From NCBI GenBank assembly GCA_032209605.1, contig JASFXZ010000043.1:1350819-1414818 (forward strand): DNA of 64,000 nucleotides. The letters run 5' to 3'. The number at the start of each line of letters is the position of its first letter. The stretch's first letter is position 1. A model generated the notes under the pieces. That model ran no database searches and was not told where the DNA came from. It saw only the letters and a list, made by a program, of their open reading frames with translations. This DNA comes from Mactromeris polynyma. Lineage: Eukaryota; Mollusca; Bivalvia; Venerida; Mactridae. The position numbers and the translations under genes were made by a program. This document shows, one piece after another, positions 39,000 to 50,125 of the stretch.

Positions 39000-41900
39000 T
39001 CAACCCCTTTGTCATTTATTGCCTCAGTGTCCTATTGCCATTTATTGTCTCAATCTCACGTTGCCATTTTTACTCAATAGCCCATAGCCATTTATTAGAT
39101 CAATCTCCCATTGCCACTTATTAGATCAATCTCCCATTGCCATTTTACTCAATATCCCATTGCCATTTAGTGTCTCAATATCCCTTTGCCATTTTTAATC
39201 AATCTCCCATTGCCATTTCTTGTCTCAATAGCCCTTTGCCATTTTTACTCAATCTCCCTTTGCCATTTATTAGATCAATCTCTCATAGCCATTTATTAGA
39301 TCAATCTCCCATTGCCATTTTACTCAATCTCCAATAACCATTTATGAGATCAATCTCCCATTGCCATTTATTAGATCAATCTCCCATTGCCATTTAGTGT
39401 CTCAATCTCCCATTGCCATTTATTAGATCAATCTCCCATTGCTATTTAGTGTCCCAATCTCCCATTGCCATTTAGTGTTTCAATCTTCCATTCCCATTTA
39501 GTGTCTCAATCTTCCATTGCCATTTAGTGTCTCAATCTCCCATTGCCATTTAGTGTCTCAATCTCCCATTGCCATTTAGTGTCTCAATCTCCCATTGCCA
39601 TTTAGTGTTTCAATCTCCCATTGCCATTTAGTGTCTCAATCTCCCATTGTCATTTAGTGTCTCAATCTCCCATTGCCATTTAGTGTCTCAATCTCCCATT
39701 GTCATTTAGTGTTTCAATCTTCCATTGCCATTTAGTGTCTCAATCTCCCATTGTCATTTAGTGTTTCAATCTTCCATTGCCATTTAGTGTCTCAATCTCC
39801 CATTGCCATTTAGTGTCTCAATCTTCCATTGCCATTTAGTGTCTCAATCTCCCATTGCCATTTAGTGTTTCAATCTCCCATTGCCATTTAGTGTCTCAAT
39901 CTCCCACTGCCATTTAGTGTCTCAATCTCCCATTGCCATTTAGTGTCTCAATCTCCCATTGCCATTTAGTGTTTCAATCTCCCATTGCCATTTAGTGTCT
40001 CAATCTCCCATTGCCATTTAGTGTTTCAATCTCCCATTGCCATTTAGTGTTTCAATCTCCCATTGCCATTTAGTGTTTCAATCTCCCATTGCCATTTAGT
40101 GTTTCAATCTCCCATTGCCATTTAGTGTTTCAATCTCCCATTGCCATTTAGTGTTTCAATCTTCCATTGCCATTTAGTGTTTCAATCTCCCATTGCCATT
40201 TAGTGTTTCAATCTCCCATTGCCATTTAGTGTTTCAATCTTCCATTGCCATTTAGTGTTTCAATCTCCCATTGCCATTTAGTGTTTCAATCTCCCATTGC
40301 CATTTAGTGTTTCAATCTCCCATTGCCATTTAGTGTTTCAATCTCCCATTGCCATTTAGTGTTTCAATCTCCCATTGCCATTTAGTGTTTCAATCTCCCA
40401 TTGCCATTTAGTGTTTCAATCTCCCATTGCCATTTAGTGTTTCAATCTCCCATTGCCATTTAGTGTTTCAATCTTCCATTGCCATTTAGTGTTTCAATCT
40501 CCCATTGCAATTTAGTGTTTCAATCTCCCATTGCCATTTAGTGTTTCAATCTTCCATTGCCATTTAGTGTTTCAATCTCCCATTGCCATTTAGTGTCTCA
40601 ATCTCACATTGCCATTTAGTGTCTCAATCTCACATTGCCATTTAGTGTCTCAATCTCCCATTGCCATTTAGTGTTTCAATCTCCCATTGCCATTTAGTGT
40701 TTCAATCTCCCATTGCCATTTAGTGTTTCAATCTCCCATTGCCATTTAGTGTTTCAATCTTCCATTGCCATTTAGTGTTTCAATCTCCCATTGCCATTTA
40801 GTGTTTCAATCTCCCATTGCCATTTAGTGTTTCAATCTTCCATTGCCATTTAGTGTTTCAATCTCCCATTGCCATTTAGTGTTTCAATCTCCCATTGCCA
40901 TTTAGTGTTTCAATCTCCCATTGCCATTTAGTGTTTCAATCTCCCATTGCCATTTATTGTTTCAATCTCCCATTGCCATTTAGTGTTTCAATCTCCCATT
41001 GCCATTTAGTGTTTCAATCTCCCATTGCCATTTAGTGTTTCAATCTCCCATTGCCATTTAGTGTTTCAATCTTCCATTGCCATTTAGTGTTTCAATCTCC
41101 CATTGCCATTTAGTGTTTCAATCTCCCATTGCCATTAAGTGTTTCAATCTTCCATTGCCATTTAGGGTTTCAATCTCCCATTGCCATTTAGTGTCTCAAT
41201 CTCACATTGCCATTTAGTGTCTCAATCTCCCATTGCCATTTAGTGTCTCAATCTCCCATTGTCATTTAGTGTCTCAATCTCCCATTGCCATTTAGTGTCT
41301 CAATCTCCCATTGCCATTTAGTGTTTCAATCTCCCATTGCCATTTAGTGTCTCAATCTCACTTTGCCATTTTTACTCAATCTCCCATTGCCATTTAGTGT
41401 CACAATCTCCCATTGCCATTTATTAGATCAATCTCCCATAGCCATTTATTAGATCAATCTCTCATTGCCATTTTTACTCAATCTCCCATTGCCATTTATT
41501 AGATCAATCTCCCATAGCCATTTATTAGATCAATCTCTCATTGCCATTTTTACTCAATCTCCCATAGCCATTTATTAGATCAATCTCCCATAGCCATTTA
41601 TTAGATCAATCTTCCATTGCCATTTATTAGATCAATCTCCCATTGCCATTTATTAGATCAATCTCCCATTGCCATTTTACTCAATCTCACATTGCCATTT
41701 AGTGTCTCAATCTCACTTTGCCATTTTTACTCAATCTCCAATTGCCATTTATTAGATCAATCTCCCATTGCCATTTATTGCCTCAATGTCACTATGCAAT
41801 TTTTACTCAATCTCCCATAGCCATTTATTGTCTCCATCTCCCATAGCCATTTATTAGATCAATCTTCCATTGCCACTTATTAGATCAATCTCCCATTGCC

Positions 41901-42135
41901 ATTTATTAGATCAATCTCCCATTGCCATTTATTGCCTCAATGTCCTATTGCAATTTATTGTCTCAATCTCCCATAGCCATTTATTAGATCAATCTTCCAT
42001 TGCCACTTATTAGATCAATCACCTATTGCAATTTATTGTCTCAATCTTCCATTGCCATTTATCAGATCAATCTCCCATTGCCATTTAGTGTCTCAATCTC
42101 CCTTTGCCAATTTTTACTCAATATCACATTGCCAT
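39000..42135. repeat. Minisatellite, 26-bp unit, 3.1 kb, zoned
   Basis: The unit contains ctcccattgccatttagtgt followed by ttcaat. The edges (39000-39430 and 41400-42130) carry variants ending ttattagatcaat and tttttactcaat. Inside these lie units ending gtgtctcaat, and the core at about 39960-41160 is nearly pure gtgtttcaat. About 118 copies. The right edge lies less than 200 bases before the acceptor of the exon at 42329. Confidence 0.97.
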
Positions 42136-42328
42136 TCGTTCGCCAAATTGATATTTGCTTTTAACAAAGTACCAACTCAAACTAAAATATGGCATCACTA
42201 CAGTAAATGTTTCTACAAGTGCCAAGTCGTAACTCAGGTTTGAGTATATTGCTTATACTTAAACAAACTCTTTAGGCATAAATCATTTTGGCTAGAACGA
42301 TTAAAATGCTTAAACTTCACTATTTCAG

Positions 42329-44126
42329 GAGTCGTCACCAATCTTTAAAAGTAAACAACACTCACCCCAATCAAAAGAACACAAACAGAAAGAAATGAAA
42401 AAAGTGCGACGTAAGTTGCCACCGATCCCAGCAGAAGAGGAACTTAATCAAAATCTGAAAGCTAAACAGAGACCCATACCCCCGCGCAAACCACCACCGC
42501 GTACTGACAACAGAGTGATGAAAAATAAGTCCTCTGCTTCCTCGGCAAGCGACGATTCTTCAATGAATGAAGACGACAGAGAAGTTGCTAGTATAACTAG
42601 AAAGAAACATACAAACAATTTAGATAAACCCTCAATAGATAAGAGAAATGGTAATTATCTAAAGGGTGGTCATGTTGCAGATAACAAAAAGACTGAAGAC
42701 TATGTTGAAATAAATATTCCTCCCGATTTAGATATGGCATTAGTTAAACAAAAGGAAGAAACTTATCATAACGAAACTGACGCTATAATTGATTCATTAA
42801 TTAATATTTACGGTGCCCCGATAACACAAGCGATGAAAGGATTAAAAAGACGATTGCAAGATGAATTACGACGAGTCACTGAAGGTAGACGAAGGAAGAT
42901 TGATGAGATAGAGGAATTACGTGTATTAAAGATTCAGTTGGGTGAACTTAGAATTGGTGCGGCCAGTAAGTCGGGAATGTCGTCGTCAGGTTCAAATGGA
43001 AAGAAAAGATCGGCATCAAATTCTCGAACGTCGCCGCAAATGATTAATAGACGCGCGCGGCATAAGAGACAGTCGTCTGACCCAATGGTTGCAAAATTTT
43101 CACCGATTAAAGAAGATAAAGATATTGAATCTGAGATACAAATTGTGACATTAGAAGACAATAGAAGTGGAAGTGTAAGAACTGCTGATGATAGTTCACA
43201 ATCTGGTATTAGTGATACGGATAGTACGCGTTCTGAACCAATTATAGGTAATAAAACGGTGGGTAAAACGATCAAATCAACCGACTATGCCAACATGTAT
43301 TTCAACCAGCACGCTCAATCTACTGAAACACTTGGTACCTCCAAAACGGAGAATAAACAACCATCTCCTCAACTTATTTCAAGCCATTCCGAGGGAAATT
43401 TGCCAACTAATGCTGAGGATGAAGAAATAAGACAGCGCGAAGAGAAGAGACGGGAATTACAATTTGAAATAGAGAAACGTAGAAAGCAGTTAGCTGAACG
43501 TGAAGCTAAACTTAAAGAGGCACGCTCGTCTATAGGTGCTACAAATAAACAGTTAGCTCAAAGCTGTGACGAAATATCGGCAAGAATTAACCTACCAAAT
43601 GTTCCGTCATATATTCACCCTCGGCCAATACCAACAGGAATTATAAAACCAATTGATGATGAAGATGACAATATTGCAACAAAGCCTACTTTTCAGAGTC
43701 AGGCAAGTTATAGCTCAACCGAGTATCTTGCTCATAAACATGAGGAAATAATGAGGCAGCGATTAGATGGGTTGGCCTCGTTTTCGTCTCCTTTCTTATA
43801 TAGTGCAGAATATGGAGAAAAGAGTGCATTCGTTCCACAAGCAACAAGAACTAATCTAGATTCGTATTCGTATTCTACGGGTAATGTAAATGTAAGCAAA
43901 GACGTTGGAATTTGTAGTAGTGCCACTTTACCTAACATTCCCATTTCTAAAGCGGATTTAGAAAATAACAATCGTCCCGTATCTGACACTGAATCTAGTC
44001 CCCCGTGTGTTCCTACCCCCGCCATGCCATTATTGTCTGACGTGAAAGCTAGATCAAGGAAAATAATCCACGAAATTGGGACCGGAAGCCGCCCTGTATC
44101 GGCGGAATTTAATTTAGGCGTGGAAG
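42329..44126 (+). CDS. Piccolo-like active-zone scaffold, large exon 4 (Pro-rich plus coiled coils)
   Basis: Acceptor tatttcag, donor gtaagt, phase 0 in and phase 1 out (599 codons plus one base). Near residues 23-58 it has a basic/proline cluster (KKVRRKLPPIP, RPIPPRKPPPR) suited to SH3 binding. Residues about 148-220 form a predicted coiled coil with a strongly basic middle (KGLKRRLQDELRRV, RRRKIDEIEEL). Residues about 373-412 form a second, highly charged coiled coil (REEKRRELQFEIEKRRKQL). The rest is Ser-rich and disordered, ending with a conserved-looking ARSRKIIHEIG patch just before the junction. Coiled coils between a Ser/Pro-rich region and the PDZ match the known order in Piccolo and Bassoon, where they bind other active-zone proteins. 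No frame break is seen. Confidence 0.85.
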
Positions 44127-44402
44127 GTAAGTTGTATTAATCCATTTAGCCCTCTTGTGTTAGCTATGATTACGTCTTATTGATCTGGTATTGAAAAGTG
44201 TACTATCTCGTAGGTTTTAAAAATAAACTATTGAAACAATTGGTGACAATTACTTAGGCCACTGTTTAAGTAAGTGGATTGTTTCACACCAACAGCTAAG
44301 TTGCTTTATTTTTTTAGTCAAGCCTAAGGCAACCCCATATACATAAACATTTTGCATTTATTTACTTTCATTGTTTTGCAACTATTTAGTAACATCATAG
44401 TT

Positions 44403-44551
44403 ACCCCAAAAATCACATTTCAAACGATACAATGTTTCTATACTTTAAGTTTTACCCCAAAATCACATTTCACACGGTACAATGTTTCTATACTTTCTTT
44501 AAGTTTTACCCCAAAATCACATTTCACACGGTACAATGTTTCTATACTTTA
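44403..44551. repeat. Tandem repeat, about 50 bp x 3
   Basis: Three copies of a segment containing accccaaaatcacatttcac and ggtacaatgtttctatactt. The first copy is the most diverged; the middle one has a four-base ctt(t) insertion before the next copy. Confidence 0.9.
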
Positions 44552-44732
44552 GGTATTTTGTACTGTAATATAATATCTATTCGATACAGTAATCCTGGTA
44601 GTTTTATTGCATCCCCCCCCCATCTTTTTATTTTCACTGACCTAATAGCAAAATATGGCTTATACCCTCTGTATCTTGCTATAATAATGCCTTCTAATAT
44701 TAGCGTGTCCTCGCAAACCTCTTACATAATAG

Positions 44733-44947
44733 ATAAACAAATATATACACGGACTGTCTGATGTATAAACAAATATATACACGGACTGTCTGATGTATAA
44801 ACAAATATATACACGGACTGTCTGATGTATAAACAAATATATACACGGACTGTCTGATGTATAAACAAATATATACACGGACTGTCTGATGTATAAACAA
44901 ATATATACACGGACTGTCTGATGTATATACACGGACTGTCTGATGTA
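44733..44947. repeat. Minisatellite, 32-bp unit x about 6.7
   Basis: The unit contains ataaacaaatatatacacgg followed by actgtctgatgt. The last unit is shortened by an internal deletion near 44921. The copies are otherwise identical. Confidence 0.95.
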
Positions 44948-46497
44948 TTTCAAAGCAGTGTTGCATTGTTACAACCCATTTTGTAAAAAAAAGTTTTGTA
45001 ACAAAAAAAATCGAAGTTGACAGAAATGTTTTATACCAACTCTACATTACAGAGACTTGAAGTACAAATGTTAAATTAGTCTTATTTCAGAAGTTTGAAA
45101 AGAAAAATTCGTGCAATAAAGACATGATTTTAAAGAAGTTTTCCTTTAAGTCTCGTGAAATAAGACTTATTTCACAGTTGTAGACTTGTTTCCAGTTATT
45201 TCAAGATGAAATCAAACGTTGCTGTCAACTTAGAACTTTTAATTAAAATACGGGGTTTTATTACAAAACGGGGGTTTATTACAAAACGGGTTTTAACATT
45301 GCATTTCTTATACACTATGTTTGTGACGGCATAAACCTACCATAGAATACGTTCGTTTCCTCATTAATGGCGGTTTCCGAAACATTACTTTTAAAGCATG
45401 AACGCACGTTACACCAGCTCTGATCGAACCAAGCATTGTTACAAATAGATATTTATGCACATGTTATTGTGTATTTTACGGTACAGGAATTGTCTTTGCT
45501 GTACATGTTTTCATTACAACTAAATTACACAAAACCTGTTTGCTTCTACTATTGTTAAACTTTAGTGTAACTGTTCTGAAGTTAGTGTCTCTGCACAGAA
45601 TGAATTGTAAAATCTAGATACTTAATATGATTGTGACAATGGTTTTGACAAATACCGCACACACATGTTATTTTTATAGTTTTATCAATTTTTAGTAGAG
45701 TTATAATAAGACCTAACTTAGCATCTTTTTGCGATGTATATTTTTTAAGGAACGTTCGTGCATAACACACAATATTACTTTTACATAAAGAATAAAGTCT
45801 TCATGTTGGAACTTAAAGTAAAGCAAAATAATGTTTGGGGTTGCATTGTTGGCAATATATGAGAAATAAGATATGTATTGATATATTACGATAAGCTGCA
45901 TTAAATACGCAATACATGTCATGACAACACGTTAATATTTAACATAAAACAAAATGTGCCTTTCACATGAGGAAACAACATCATTTATGTGCGCACTTAT
46001 TTGTAGCTTGAATGAATAATTGTGCATATAGGAAGTTGAAAGCATTTTGTACCCAATATTCTCAAAATATGTTTGTACCCAATAACCTCAAAGTCAGTGA
46101 CTTGACATCGGTATTTTTCAAAATGACTTTCACGATGATGCAATGTTTGCTATGTTGCCTCGGTTTATATATTTTCTCTATCATTTGGCAATTTGATCGT
46201 TGTTTGCCCATAGTTAGTTGCAATTTTCCCCTCTAATACAGATTAAAGACGCTAAAGTTCTCGTGAAAAATCATAAATTTAACACATTCTGTCATGAAAC
46301 TGTATTTTGTTTAAAATATGGCAATTGATTCATTAAGAAGCTGTTAGCCATATTATATTCTAATAGTATATACATGTATTGTAAAATCCTACGTTTAGAA
46401 TATTTACGTTTTGCATTCGTACAATTCCGTAAGTTATATTTGTTTACTGTTTATTAAGATCACTTTTATTTTCCTCGTATGATCAGTATTTGTGGGT

Positions 46498-47008
46498 CTT
46501 GGCGAAAGGTCTCTAATCTATCGACCGTCATTCAATGTATGTATACTTATCACGTGTCCACTTGGTGAAAGGTCTCTAATCTATCGACCGTCATTCAATG
46601 TATGTATACTTATCACGTGTCCACTTGACGAAAGGTCTCTAATCTATCGACCGTCATTCAATGTATGTATACTTATCACGTGTCCACTTGGTGAAAGGTC
46701 TCTAATCTATCGACCGTCATTCAATGTATGTATACTTATCACGTGTCCACTTGACGAAAGGTCTCTAATCTATCGACCGTCATTCAATGTATGTATACTT
46801 ATCACGTGTCCACTTGGCGAAAGGTCTCTAATCTATCGACCGTCATTCAATGTATGTATACTTATCACGTGTCCACTTGGTGAAAGGTCTCTAATCTATC
46901 GACCGTCATTCAATGTATGTATACTTATCACGTGTCCACTTGGTGAAAGGTCTCTAATCTATCGACCGTCATTCAATGTATGTATACTTATCACGTGTCC
47001 ACTTGACG
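46498..47008. repeat. Minisatellite, 63-bp unit x 8
   Basis: The unit contains aaggtctctaatctatcgac and cattcaatgtatgtatactt and ends tatcacgtgtcca. Eight copies are identical apart from gg(t/c)g versus gacg at the border. As 63 is a multiple of three, a plus frame stays open for 184 codons as a 21-residue repeat; no splice signal or gene model supports it. Confidence 0.97.
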
Positions 47009-47736
47009 AGAACGGAGATTGTGCCAAACAAAATGACGCAGATTAATGATGCTGACTATAAATTGTGGTCACACTTCCAACATTACAGTTCAATGAAATG
47101 CATGATTTAACTCGTAGGCTTAAAGCGGCATTACGTATTCTATGGAACTAATGTATGTAAACATGTTTTTTTTACAAATTTGATTACATTCTTGCTGGCG
47201 AAATATTCTTTTTTCACCGACATAATTTGCTAGAAAAAATATATTTTACTCCTGATTTTCTTCTAAGAAATTTAGCTGTCACTGAACGACTCTTGGGATC
47301 AACTGTTGAATGTTATGGTTTCTGGCATGAAAAATTCCATATTCGTTATCAAAACGATATAAGAAAATCCGGACTGATCTGTCAAAATTCCTAATTTAGG
47401 TTTTGATGACTAAATCGGCTACTTGGGCTAGAAATGTGTCAATAACAAGTAACAGAAGGTATTTTTGTAAAATGAATTGCAATATCGGTGGTTTTAAACT
47501 ATCATTTAGACATCAGGGAAGAGAGAAAAAAGTAATACCGCTTTAATGAGTGTCATTCCAAGGTTATCTATGAATAGTGGTTACTCTTCAAGCAAAATAC
47601 TTGCATGATTTAACTCTCGTAACGCGTATGTGATTACATCAGTTATTAAAACAAATTTAAAAACGAAAATAATTTACCTCCGTGAGTAGAGATCCTTAAA
47701 ACATTTAACAATTGTTATAACTATGTGATTTGCTAG

Positions 47737-47858
47737 ATCTAATGAACGGAATGTATCGTGTAGAGAGCGACAACAGTGTGGATGCTGATGAACCAATCAT
47801 GAAACATTTGATGGAAGGTGGTGTTACCATACTTAAACAACTGGAACGGAAGAAACAG
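47737..47858 (+). CDS. Piccolo-like active-zone scaffold, exon 5 of those seen
   Basis: Acceptor tttgctag, donor gtaatg. Two bases finish an Asp codon begun in the previous exon, then 40 codons run to a phase-0 end. The product has an acidic start (RVESDNSVDADE) and then an amphipathic, helix-forming segment (PIMKHLMEGGVTILKQLERK), which directly precedes the proline linker of the PDZ exon. A short, regular helix next to a PDZ suggests a conserved extension of the domain or a small binding motif. The frame stays open past 47858, but the downstream text looks intronic. Confidence 0.8.
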
Positions 47859-48179
47859 GTAATGTGTGACCATATACTGTTGGTTTTCCTCATTTACTGT
47901 GTACTACCTAAACCTTCTAAGTGCATCCCAGATACATTTGTTAATAACTATTTTTTAGGGTGTCGTTACAAGTTTTGGGACACATTAGTGTTTATAATCG
48001 TTGAACAGTTTCTAAGAAGTTTGGACGTATGTAAACCACGATCATACTCTAGTTTATTGCCATTTCCTCAGTGTGGTCTAGTATGTTGGGGTACAAAGTC
48101 CAGCAAACAATTGGTCTGTCAAACGGTGAGGGTGTCTACTTGAAACAATATCGTGCTGCCTCTCTATGATACATATACC

Positions 48180-48400
48180 TCATCGTAGGTTTGTGACATG
48201 ATATCTCACCCAGTTACATAATCCAAACGCCAGGCCAATGAGTCCTAGCGCTGACCTTAAAACGCAAGCCCAACATGGGCAAAGGAGGTAACGATACCAT
48301 TTAACGACCTTGAAATGTTACGACGGGGGATAGAACCCGAGACATCCAGCATACAGGCAGAAACTCTACAACTTAATCACTGGTTGTGTTCTAAGACACG
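48180..48400 (-). mobile_element. tRNA-derived SINE
   Basis: Reading leftwards from about 48395, an A-box-like agtgattaagttgtagag is followed about 35 bases on by a B-box-like gggttctatcccc. A unique body follows to about 48180, containing caaggtcgttaaatgg and ggcctggcgtttgg. The missing acceptor stem and the long body exclude a true tRNA gene. Confidence 0.6.
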
Positions 48401-48962
48401 CGACGTTTTAAATTAAATGGGTGCAACTGTTGACAATGCTTTTACGTAACCTAATAATACGGAAACGACTCTCCTAATGTTCTCGATATTTTCTTGTTTC
48501 GATAATAAAATATGAGTATGTCTGAAATTCACACATTCAACATTCTTCTAAAACATATTTCAGTTTGATATATGGTTCATACTTAAAACATGTTATAGTT
48601 GTGACTTTGCAGCTGTTTTACATGATGTGATATGCATCGGACATATGAGTTTATTTGTGCATATCATTATCATGTACAAAGCTGAGAAGTCCACAATTGT
48701 TTGATTATATAATTTTGTCATTTCTACCTGAAAAATTTAACATAATATTTAACCAAATTAATAAATGAGCAGAGCGTGAACCGAAGTTTATTCATTCTTC
48801 ATAAATACCTGACGTTGAGTGCTGACGTGAACTGATCTCTGTCAGTCAACGCCTTGAATGCACTTATCCTGGTCATCTGAAACGCGCTTCGGCATTTCCG
48901 TTGCGTTCGTTAGAAAGCGACTGTCATATAAGGAAGGCTTTTTGCTATTAATAAACTAGTAA

Positions 48963-50125
48963 ATGTCAGCGAAAAGCGGTGAATATCACATATCACGGAC
49001 TAAGTTACTCTCTGACCAATCCGATTGCATTTCGACGGGAAATGACAGTACATATTGAATCATCTGCGGCCCAGATTGCTGAGATCAAGGATAATGTGTA
49101 TAGCCTGAAGAAACATTACCACAGTAGCTCCAGTGAAGTAACCGCCCAGATAGACGCGGTGAGGGCTGATACGGAGAGTGTCAAGACACAGTTGAGCGGT
49201 ATGCAGGATGTTTTACTTAAAAGATGGCAGTCATTTGGTGACTCAATCAAATCACAACTGACTAATTCAATGGCACCTCAGAATGATAGACCATGTTTAA
49301 GCCCTTCTAGCCACAGGCATTCTCAACAAGAAAATGTATTAGCACAGCCTTCACAACCGTCAAAACCCAACCTGCCATCTGAAACCACTGATGATAAATC
49401 CAAAAAACACTCATCATTGGCGACTCCATTTTAAAAGGCATCCAAAAAAGAGGACTGGACACGAATACTGATATAATGACATGCCCGGGGACAACAATAA
49501 ATGGTATCCACACGAAACTATTAAATGTGGATACTTCGCAGTACGTGAGATCATCATCTACGCGGGTGGAAATGATGCTGCGTCGGGTCCTTCCCAAACC
49601 ACCATTTATACAGACATGAAGTCTCTTCAGGGTATTATGAACCAACCCTATGCTGTTTCCCTATGCACCATTTGTCCGAGGATCGACGCGCATGTCATTC
49701 CGCTGAACGATACATAGAAGCAGGTTGGTGAAGAACTGGGCGCCACCATCATCGACTGTTACCAAGCGTGTGTGTATGGTGACGGAAATGCCGCTCGACT
49801 GTTCTTTCATCGGGATGGTATTCACCTCAACCAGAAGGGTTCCAGTGCTCTAGTCACAGTCATCCATCGAGTTGTTCCGATTACCAAGCAACGGACTGGA
49901 AGTGGAAATAGTGATAGAAAATCACTCGAAAACTCCTTTCAACCGAGATCAAGATGGAATGAACAATTTAGATTCTGTCGTAACTGTAACATGCACAATC
50001 ATGACACTATCGAGTGCCACCGGAACTGGATGTCTAACGGCTACACGAACGACAGCTGGCGTCCTACTGATAACAGACGTCGTGGAAACAGTTACGCGTC
50101 AAGAAGTCCGATGGCCCAGAGGTAG
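48963..50125 (+). pseudogene. LINE ORF1: coiled coil, SGNH esterase blocks, CCHC knuckle (frameshifted)
   Basis: An ATG at 48963 opens a short frame. The main N-terminal part then lies in the frame from 48979 and carries a heptad-like coiled coil (residues about 25-85). The text jumps to a second frame near 49400, giving GDS at 49419-49427 (SGNH block I), and to a third near 49545, giving GGND at 49565-49576 (block III) and DGIH at 49814-49825 (block V with the Asp and His). A stop (TAG, 49715-49717) interrupts the third frame. A CCHC zinc knuckle of the form C-x2-C-x4-H-x4-C lies at about 49977-50018. Esterase-type ORF1 proteins are known from CR1 elements. All catalytic blocks are present as text but not in one frame. 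Confidence 0.8.

Larger units (their letters stand above)
28584..42328 (+). other. Intron 3 (13.7 kb)
   Basis: GT at 28584, AG at 42327-42328. It contains five unrelated tandem arrays (29, 29, 17, 44 and 26 bp) and a probable transposon end near 36018. No exon, RNA gene or LINE was recognised in 28584-30609, 31162-32264, 32876-33750, 34701-35900, 36021-36385 or 38414-39000; these are AT-rich with short chance frames. Confidence 0.65.
44127..47736 (+). other. Intron 4 (3.6 kb)
   Basis: GT at 44127, AG at 47735-47736. It holds three arrays (about 50, 32 and 63 bp). Near 45250-45296 a cggg(g)ttttattacaaaa motif recurs three times. In 44948-46497 and 47002-47736 I see no gene or RNA; the short frames there are not convincing. 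Confidence 0.65.

Noticed and set aside
44660..44966. Three overlapping minus frames of 62-97 codons
   Set aside because: Read-through of the 32-bp array.
46492..47046. 184-codon open frame with a 21-residue repeat
   Set aside because: Simply the 63-bp array; no splice sites in phase with the gene and no domain.
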